From assembly GCA_003456055.1 (NCBI GenBank), contig DMPG01000319.1:3260-9298 (forward strand): a stretch of DNA of 6,039 bases, given 5' to 3'. The DNA comes from Bacteroidota bacterium (GTDB lineage Bacteria > Bacteroidota > Ignavibacteria > UBA10030 > UBA8401). Both the position numbers and the translations under genes were made by a program. Below, piece by piece: positions 1 to 4,779 of this stretch. Positions within the stretch are counted from its first letter, which is position 1, and the number at the start of each line of letters is the position of its first letter. The notes under the pieces are model-generated. The model worked only from the letters and a program-made list of their open reading frames with translations, was not told the origin of the DNA and searched no databases.

Positions 1-1
1 A

Positions 2-1171
2 TTAAATAACAAATTCACTTTACTCACCCTTCCTGAACGCGCTGATAATGCCGTTCTTCCTCCGGTGACAATTGTTAATATGATCGATGAGCGAAAACAA
101 TTGTATTCGGAAGCGAAAATAAATTCAAAATCGATTGGAAAAAAGGCCTTTGAGAATCTTTCTCACAGTATTTCTCGGTTACTGGAACGAAAAATTCGAG
201 ATCGGCTGGAGAAAAAAGAAGGGGTAATTTTATTACAAAATCGAAGAGGCTTTGCGCCATTTATTGAATGTAAGTCCTGCGGCTATGTTGAACAATGTGA
301 TCGTTGTAACGTTACAATGACGTATCATGCCACAAAGAAGCACATGCGCTGTCACTATTGTGGGAAAGTAAAACCAGCACCAACAACATGCACACAATGC
401 GGCGGGTTTGAATTTTCATTAAACGGATTTGGAACACAACGTGTTGAGCAGGAATTAGCTGCTTTGTTTCCATCTGCAGTAACGGTTCGAATGGATATGG
501 ACACCACCACACGAAAAGGCTCGCACGAAAAAATATTGCGTCAATTCGGTGAAGGGGGTGCGGACATTCTTCTGGGAACACAAATGGTTGCAAAAGGACT
601 CGATTTTCCACGAGTGACCTTGGTTGGAGTGATCTCTGCCGATACACAAATGATGCTTCCCGATTTTCGTTCTGCAGAGCGCACTTTTCAGTTGCTTACG
701 CAAGTTGCCGGTCGAGCAGGACGAAGTACGCTTGCCGGAGAGGTTATCATTCAAACATCCCAACCAAATCATTATGCGTTAAAACACGTTCGAGAGCACG
801 ACTTTGTTGGATTTTACAATGAAGAAATTGAATTTAGAAAATCCATCAACTATCCGCCGTTTTCGAGAGTAATTGTTGTGGAGTTTAAAGGAAGAAATGA
901 ACGGAATGTAGAACAAACAGCAACGAGTTTTGGCAATCAGTTGTTCACATTATTGAACCGAGAATCAATTTTAGGACCATCACCAGCAGTTCTTTCGAAG
1001 ATTAAGAATGAATATCGTTGGCAAATTATTATCAAGGCAGATAAAGACGGTGATAAGAATGGAACACGCGCCCGGCATGCCGTAGCGCGTGTTGTCAATA
1101 ATCTTTCAGGTCAATCAATTAAGAGCAAAGTAAAGGTTACTGTTGATGTCGATCCGGTTGGAATTTTATAG
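2..1171 (+). CDS. priA: Primosomal replication restart helicase PriA, C-terminal half (5' end beyond window)
   Basis: PriA is a cytoplasmic superfamily 2 3'-5' DNA helicase that recognises stalled forks and starts primosome assembly to reload the replicative helicase. The reading frame is open from base 2, so the GTG at 65 is internal: the residues before it (ending LPERADNAVLPPVTIV) are PriA-like. About 389 residues are visible against a usual length of roughly 730-830; the DNA-binding N-terminus and the Walker A/B motifs lie off the left edge. Eight cysteines encoded at 269-400 form two zinc sites. Their spacing (+3,+6,+3,+15,+3,+10,+3) is the same as I recall for E. coli PriA. Helicase motif V (GTQMVAKGLDFP, near 575-610) and motif VI (QVAGRAGR, 701-724) are intact. 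The C-terminus ends in the family-typical VDVDPVGIL before TAG. The gene converges with the Yip1 gene one base away. No frameshift is seen. Confidence 0.96.
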   Translation, partial: LNNKFTLLTLPERADNAVLPPVTIVNMIDERKQLYSEAKINSKSIGKKAFENLSHSISRLLERKIRDRLEKKEGVILLQNRRGFAPFIECKSCGYVEQCDRCNVTMTYHATKKHMRCHYCGKVKPAPTTCTQCGGFEFSLNGFGTQRVEQELAALFPSAVTVRMDMDTTTRKGSHEKILRQFGEGGADILLGTQMVAKGLDFPRVTLVGVISADTQMMLPDFRSAERTFQLLTQVAGRAGRSTLAGEVIIQTSQPNHYALKHVREHDFVGFYNEEIEFRKSINYPPFSRVIVVEFKGRNERNVEQTATSFGNQLFTLLNRESILGPSPAVLSKIKNEYRWQIIIKADKDGDKNGTRARHAVARVVNNLSGQSIKSKVKVTVDVDPVGIL

Positions 1172-1172
1172 G

Positions 1173-1937
1173 TCACATTCCAAATGAAGCACCCACAAAT
1201 AATTTTATAATATTCCACACTAGCCAAACACCTCCAACAACTCCTAATGATTTCCCAATTGTTACATTCCACACTTTTGAAAGTCCGACACTAATTACAA
1301 ATAAGTTCCAGAATTCAAAAAGATTCAATGCTGCCAAAATTTTGTGCTGTTTATTTGTAGGATCAAAATCTGAGACCAGTAATGCCGGGCTCAACGATGC
1401 GTGGATGGAACCCATGGCGACGACCATCACCATTGTGAGAAGCGATACAACAGCAGCCACATATAATGCAAGTCCATTCACCTCTAATACTTTTGAATAT
1501 GGAACTGCTGAATGAAGCACAAACTTTCCTGCTAAGAAATAAACAAGCGAGTATAAAAACAATGATATTGCCATAACAAGTACAACACCGACCGAACCAA
1601 AAATCAAAAACATTGGGGATCCCGGTTTCGCGGGATTCATTTCCTGAGCGCGATCCATTTGTTCCTGTGTCATTTTCCCTTCTTCAACACTTTTTTGCAT
1701 TGCTTTATTCTGTGTTTCAGTCATTTGGTCTTGAATTGCGGGTTGTGAAAAAACAACAAATGTAAAAATGATTCCAATAATTATTGTCAACACAAGAGGT
1801 ATCGCCCAATTTTTTGTATTAGGTTCAGTTCCAACAATTGTTTGATACACTTCGCCTGGTGACGAAAGTATTCCAACAAATTTATCACTAATAGACATTT
1901 CGGTGGAGGGTTCGGGTATTCGAATTTCTTCAGGCAT
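1173..1937 (-). CDS. Yip1-family integral membrane protein
   Basis: A 254-residue polytopic membrane protein. The N-terminus has a short hydrophilic stretch followed by the pattern FVGILSSPGEVYQTIV (residues 20-35), typical of the start of bacterial Yip1/YIP1-domain proteins. I see about five hydrophobic segments, near residues 44-63, 108-138, 150-177, 203-220 and 230-250. Between the first and second is a long polar loop (about 65-106) rich in Gln, Met, Glu and Lys, likely helical. Bacterial Yip1 proteins have no settled function; a role in membrane organisation or transport is only analogy with eukaryotic Yip1 at the Golgi. The ATG at 1935-1937 is supported by an AAGGA Shine-Dalgarno six bases upstream and by a promoter at 1973-2001. 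It appears to be a single-gene unit: priA converges on its 3' end and tmk diverges from its 5' end. Family call is from pattern recognition. Confidence 0.8.
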   Translation of the reverse strand: MPEEIRIPEPSTEMSISDKFVGILSSPGEVYQTIVGTEPNTKNWAIPLVLTIIIGIIFTFVVFSQPAIQDQMTETQNKAMQKSVEEGKMTQEQMDRAQEMNPAKPGSPMFLIFGSVGVVLVMAISLFLYSLVYFLAGKFVLHSAVPYSKVLEVNGLALYVAAVVSLLTMVMVVAMGSIHASLSPALLVSDFDPTNKQHKILAALNLFEFWNLFVISVGLSKVWNVTIGKSLGVVGGVWLVWNIIKLFVGASFGM

Positions 1938-1972
1938 AATTGTTCCTTTCTATTGAATGAAATTGCGCTGGT

Positions 1973-2001
1973 AGTTTAATAAATGTATTCCGTAGTGTCA
2001 A
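1973..2001 (-). promoter_or_regulatory. Sigma-70-type promoter for the Yip1-family gene
   Basis: On the minus strand a perfect TTGACA (plus-strand 1996-2001) is followed after 17 bases by TAAACT (1973-1978), a 4/6 match to the -10 box. Transcription would start near 1966, giving a leader of about 30 bases with the Shine-Dalgarno of the Yip1 gene well placed. This is sequence-pattern evidence only; in AT-rich DNA the -10 match is weak, but a perfect -35 at ideal spacing in the correct place is persuasive. Confidence 0.55.
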
Positions 2002-2020
2002 ATGAAGTTTTTGTTGTAAT

Positions 2021-2036
2021 ACTAAACATTATTAGT
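2021..2036. repeat. Short inverted repeat between divergent promoters
   Basis: ACTAA (2021-2025) and TTAGT (2032-2036) form a perfect 5-bp inverted repeat with a six-base spacer. It sits about 20 bases upstream of the Yip1 -35 box and 8 bases upstream of the candidate tmk -35 box, a position suited to an operator, but the arms are short and AT-rich and could arise by chance. Confidence 0.2.
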
Positions 2037-2043
2037 TTCGACC

Positions 2044-2072
2044 TTGTAAAATTTCATAAAAAGTCGTACATA
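2044..2072 (+). promoter_or_regulatory. Candidate promoter for tmk
   Basis: TTGTAA (2044-2049) is followed after 17 bases by TACATA (2067-2072), a plausible sigma-70-like pair about 25 bases upstream of the tmk start codon. An AGAGGA ribosome binding site follows at 2088-2093, four bases before the ATG. An overlapping TATATT (2071-2076) is an alternative -10. No other promoter-like pair in the 160-bp divergent region faces tmk as well. Confidence 0.35.
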
Positions 2073-2097
2073 TATTCAGTAAAAAATAGAGGAAAAT

Positions 2098-2724
2098 ATG
2101 TTCATCTCATTTGAAGGTATTGACGGCAGCGGAAAATCCACGCAGGCAAAACTATTGGTAAAGAAGCTTGAAGAAAAAGACCGAAAAGTTCTCTTTTTGC
2201 GTGAACCGGGTGGCACAGAAATTTCTGAGCAGATACGCAATATTCTTCTCAATAAAAAGAATCTAAAAATGACTCAAATTACCGAGTTACTGTTATTTTC
2301 AGCAAGCAGAGCACAGCTTGTCAGCGAAGTGATAAAACCAGCGCTTTTGAATAACATCGTGGTCATTTCTGATCGTTATGTTGATTCGACAACAGTGTAT
2401 CAGGGACATGGACGTGGCTTGCACCAAGGCGGGATTAAAGGGATTAATTCCATTGCAACAATGGGCGTAATGCCGAAGAAAACTTTCTTTATTGATATCA
2501 CTATTCAAGAGATGTATACCCGAAGAAAAGAAAGTCATCAAGAAATTGATAGAATGGAAATGAGCAATGATGATTTTTTTAATCGGGTTCGGCAGGGCTA
2601 TTTAGATCTGGCAAAAGAAGAACCGGGTAGATTTGTAACAATTGACGGCAAAGAATCCATTGAAACTATTCACCAGCAAATCTGGTCAGTTGTGGATGGA
2701 ATGTTACCGGTCCATTCAACATAA
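2098..2724 (+). CDS. tmk: Thymidylate kinase (dTMP kinase)
   Basis: Cytoplasmic enzyme that phosphorylates dTMP to dTDP with ATP, an essential step of dTTP synthesis. The 208 residues match the usual bacterial length (about 200-215). The P-loop FEGIDGSGKST spans residues 5-15 with Lys13 and Ser14; the dTMP-binding REPGGTEI lies at 35-42; the DRY motif is at 92-94, followed by STTVYQGHGRGL; the LID region (about 142-154, RRKESHQEIDRME) carries basic residues and the conserved DR. The Gly-Ser pair in the P-loop together with Arg in the LID fits the E. coli-like bacterial class. The C-terminal RVRQGYLDLA (163-172) is also typical. The ATG at 2098 is preceded by AGAGGA. It is read away from the Yip1 gene and converges on the archaemetzincin gene after 12 bases, so it is probably monocistronic. 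The enzyme looks complete. Confidence 0.96.
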   Translation: MFISFEGIDGSGKSTQAKLLVKKLEEKDRKVLFLREPGGTEISEQIRNILLNKKNLKMTQITELLLFSASRAQLVSEVIKPALLNNIVVISDRYVDSTTVYQGHGRGLHQGGIKGINSIATMGVMPKKTFFIDITIQEMYTRRKESHQEIDRMEMSNDDFFNRVRQGYLDLAKEEPGRFVTIDGKESIETIHQQIWSVVDGMLPVHST

Positions 2725-2725
2725 G

Positions 2726-2749
2726 AATCGGTTACATCAATCACCGATT
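2726..2749. terminator. Small inverted repeat at the convergent tmk / archaemetzincin 3' ends
   Basis: AATCGGT (2726-2732) and ACCGATT (2743-2749) form a perfect 7-bp inverted repeat with a 10-base loop. It starts just after the tmk stop and covers the stop codon and last codons of the minus-strand gene. The placement suits a bidirectional terminator, but no good T-run follows on either strand, so intrinsic termination would be weak. Confidence 0.35.
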
Positions 2750-3273
2750 TCGATTTGCTCACTGCATTTCTCGCAAAGTATCGCGCTCTTTAAATCGATA
2801 TCTTCTGCAGCAGTTGATGAATGCATTGCACACTCCTGATTTTTGCAATGATAGAGTCCGTACGTATGTCCAAGTTCATGAATAGTTTCTATCAGCGATC
2901 GTTCAAAAAAAAGGATCGGGTCAGGATCCAAACCGTAGATAGAATTATCCAATCGATAGGTTGAAACAACCGCAGCGGTTCCATTCAATTGTGCCTCGCC
3001 AAAAACATACGTTAAGATGGGAACAAAAAGATCGACTGAAGTTATTCCAATAACTTTTGACGACGTTGGAGAAAAGCGTTTGAGCAATTCTCTAATCAAA
3101 TCAGTTGAGTTATACTGAAGACGAGAATTGTCGTACACTGTATTGAGAACATTATTGAGCGGAAGTTCGACAATAATTTCAGTATGAAAGACTGAACGCA
3201 ATGGATGAGCAAGCGAGGACACAAACTCAATCGATACTGGTAATAACGGTACAAGTCGGATTGGAGCAATCAT
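2737..3273 (-). CDS. Archaemetzincin-family zinc metalloprotease
   Basis: A 178-residue protein with the archaemetzincin active-site signature near its C-terminus. Residues 132-143 read HELGHTYGLYHC: His132, His136 and His142 would bind catalytic zinc and Glu133 would be the general base. Cys143, Cys148, Cys167 and Cys170 would form the second, structural zinc site, and Met150 in CAM is the metzincin Met-turn. I count 16 residues between Met150 and the final CxxC; the consensus I remember has 17. Length fits the compact archaeal/bacterial form. No signal peptide is evident, so it is probably cytoplasmic. Physiological substrates of the family are unknown, and annotation as peptidase rests on the motif. 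The start ATG is constrained by an in-frame stop four codons upstream; it lacks a clear Shine-Dalgarno. It follows the response regulator by 67 bases on the same strand, with no obvious terminator between, so co-transcription is plausible. Confidence 0.88.
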   Translation of the reverse strand: MIAPIRLVPLLPVSIEFVSSLAHPLRSVFHTEIIVELPLNNVLNTVYDNSRLQYNSTDLIRELLKRFSPTSSKVIGITSVDLFVPILTYVFGEAQLNGTAAVVSTYRLDNSIYGLDPDPILFFERSLIETIHELGHTYGLYHCKNQECAMHSSTAAEDIDLKSAILCEKCSEQIEIGD

Positions 3274-3340
3274 AATAAGATTTTACGAAGCAAATCGTTG
3301 AGTTCAAAACAAAAATATCACGATTTACATTAGTATTATT

Positions 3341-4690
3341 TTATGGTTTTTTAAATCCGTACTTGGCTATTTTATTGTACAGTGTCACACGGTCAATATC
3401 TAGAATCTCTGCAGCTCTGGTAATATTCCATTTTGCAGAATCTAATATCGACTCGATATGCACACGCTCTATTGCTTCCAATGTATCATCTTTTGGCATT
3501 TCTAATTTTGTACTGTTTTGAAACGGAAGATCTGTTGCACGAATGGATGATGATTGGGCAAGCACCATTGCCCGTTCGACTACATTCTCTAATTCGCGGA
3601 CATTTCCGGGCCAATCATAGCGTATAAGCATATCCATCGCATCGCCGGAAATATCGCTTACAGATCTGTTCATAATCGTTGCATACTTCTTTATAAAAAA
3701 TTGTGCCAGAATCGGAATGTCCATTCGCCGCTCCCGCAACGGTGGGATCAAAACGCTAAAAACATTCAATCGATAGTAAAGATCTTCTCTAAACGAACCA
3801 TCTTTGATCGCCGATTCAAGATTCTTATTCGTTGCACAGATAATGCGAAAATCACTGGAGATCAAATCATTCCCACCAACTCGGGTGAATTGTTTCGTTT
3901 CGATCACCCGGAGTAATTCGATCTGCATTTTCGGACTGACTGTTCCAATCTCATCAAGGAAAATTGTCCCGCCGTCTGCCATTTCAAATTTTCCTTTGCG
4001 GCGATATTGCGCTCCGGTGAACGCTCCACGTTCATGGCCAAACAGTTCGCTTTCCAACAATGTTTCAGCAACGGCACCACAGTTTACCGTAATTATTGGA
4101 AAATATCGGCGCGAACTATTTGCGTGGATTGTTCGGGCAATCAATTCTTTTCCGGTTCCGCTCTCTCCACGAATCATAACGGTAGTATCTGTTTGAGCAA
4201 CGGTCAACGAAAGATCGGTCACGCGCTTCATTTGCGGACTCTCACCAACGATCTCATTCACACCGGAAATTTCTGTAATGTGCTCACGTAGTATTGAATT
4301 TTCATCCTCCAATTTACGCTGCTGCAATGCATTTGAAACAAGGTGCGAAAGATGATCGGGATCGATCGGTTTGGTCACATAATCAAATGCTCCATCTTTC
4401 AATGCTTGAACTGCACTTTCGACAGATGCAAACGCCGTTGCCATAATGATCTGCGCATTACGATCTATTTCGCGGAGTCGTTTAAGCAATTCTAATCCGC
4501 TCATCCCCGGCATTTTAATGTCAAGAATAATGATATCCCACGGACCTTTTTCCATTAATTTCAAAGCAGCATTTGCGTGCTCTGCAGCTTCAACGCGAAA
4601 ACCATCTTGACGAAACCATTTTGTCAGAGATTCCCTTACAATTGGTTCATCATCAACAATTAAAATACTCGATTTTTTAATTTCTGACAT
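3341..4690 (-). CDS. NtrC/AtoC-type sigma-54-dependent response regulator
   Basis: Two-component transcriptional activator that remodels RNA polymerase-sigma-54 to open promoters. Numbering from the ATG at 4690 (449 residues), the receiver domain (about 6-120) has the acidic pair Asp13-Asp14, phospho-acceptor Asp57 in IILDIKMPG, Thr85 and Lys107. The AAA+ domain (about 145-375) has Walker A GESGTGKE (175-182), the sigma-54-contact loop GAFTGA (222-227), Walker B with Asp246-Glu247, candidate arginine fingers Arg301/Arg307 and GNVREL (362-367). A Fis-type helix-turn-helix ends the protein (WNITRAAEILDIDRVTLY). All key residues are present, so it should be functional. An ATG at 4694-4696 adds two residues, but the AGGAG site is only 2 bases from it and 8 bases from the ATG at 4690, which favours the latter. 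The kinase gene lies immediately upstream and is the likely partner. Target promoters cannot be named. Confidence 0.95.
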   Translation of the reverse strand: MSEIKKSSILIVDDEPIVRESLTKWFRQDGFRVEAAEHANAALKLMEKGPWDIIILDIKMPGMSGLELLKRLREIDRNAQIIMATAFASVESAVQALKDGAFDYVTKPIDPDHLSHLVSNALQQRKLEDENSILREHITEISGVNEIVGESPQMKRVTDLSLTVAQTDTTVMIRGESGTGKELIARTIHANSSRRYFPIITVNCGAVAETLLESELFGHERGAFTGAQYRRKGKFEMADGGTIFLDEIGTVSPKMQIELLRVIETKQFTRVGGNDLISSDFRIICATNKNLESAIKDGSFREDLYYRLNVFSVLIPPLRERRMDIPILAQFFIKKYATIMNRSVSDISGDAMDMLIRYDWPGNVRELENVVERAMVLAQSSSIRATDLPFQNSTKLEMPKDDTLEAIERVHIESILDSAKWNITRAAEILDIDRVTLYNKIAKYGFKKP

Positions 4691-4696
4691 ATTCAT

Positions 4697-4705
4697 TTCT
4701 CCTAA
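4697..4705 (-). promoter_or_regulatory. Ribosome binding site that decides the regulator start
   Basis: The minus strand reads TTAGGAGAA immediately before two closely spaced in-frame ATGs. AGGAG is 2 bases from the first (4694-4696) and 8 bases from the second (4688-4690). Normal spacing is about 5-9 bases, so initiation at the second is expected. Confidence 0.7.
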
Positions 4706-4737
4706 TCATATTATAAATATCATACTAATGATTTCAA
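4704..4737 (-). promoter_or_regulatory. Candidate internal promoter with repeats upstream of the response regulator
   Basis: In the 89-bp gap between kinase and regulator, the minus strand has TTGAAA (plus-strand 4732-4737), a 16-base spacer and a perfect TATAAT (4710-4715). This would start transcription about 15 bases before the regulator start codon, leaving a very short leader. The same stretch holds a direct repeat of ATCATA (plus-strand 4705-4710 and 4719-4724, 14-base period), an AATCAT/ATGATT inverted repeat (4704-4709, 4728-4733) and an AT palindrome over the -10 (4708-4720). These might be a binding site, possibly autoregulatory, but the region is very AT-rich and chance matches are likely. 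Confidence 0.35.
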
Positions 4738-4779
4738 TTATCACCATTGGGATTTTTTGCTGAACCTTATCTACTTAGG

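Noticed and set aside
65..67. GTG as the start codon of a 368-residue PriA-like protein
   Set aside because: The frame is open back to base 2 with PriA-like residues, and the helicase core would be missing. The gene is simply cut by the window edge.
312..647. Open frames antisense to priA, and similar plus-strand frames opposite the regulator and kinase (for example 4007-4291, 5634-5918)
   Set aside because: They lie wholly within well-supported genes in other frames, show no recognisable domain and have Cys/Ser/Arg-rich composition typical of shadow frames.
1619..1636. ATCCCG/CGGGAT hairpin as a terminator
   Set aside because: It lies in the middle of the Yip1 coding region, has no T-run, and encodes part of the NPAKPGSP segment, so it is more likely a coding coincidence.
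2211..2225. TGGCAC resembling a sigma-54 -24 element on the plus strand
   Set aside because: The matching -12 element is TTTCT rather than TTGC, and it lies inside tmk where it encodes the conserved GGT of the REPGGT motif.
2642..2839. Small plus-strand open frame overlapping the end of tmk
   Set aside because: It overlaps the tmk 3' end and is antisense to the zinc-site codons of the archaemetzincin gene; no ribosome binding site or recognisable motif was seen.
3274..3340. Possible sigma-54 promoter before the archaemetzincin gene
   Set aside because: A TTGC occurs in the leader, but there is no GG at the required distance upstream.
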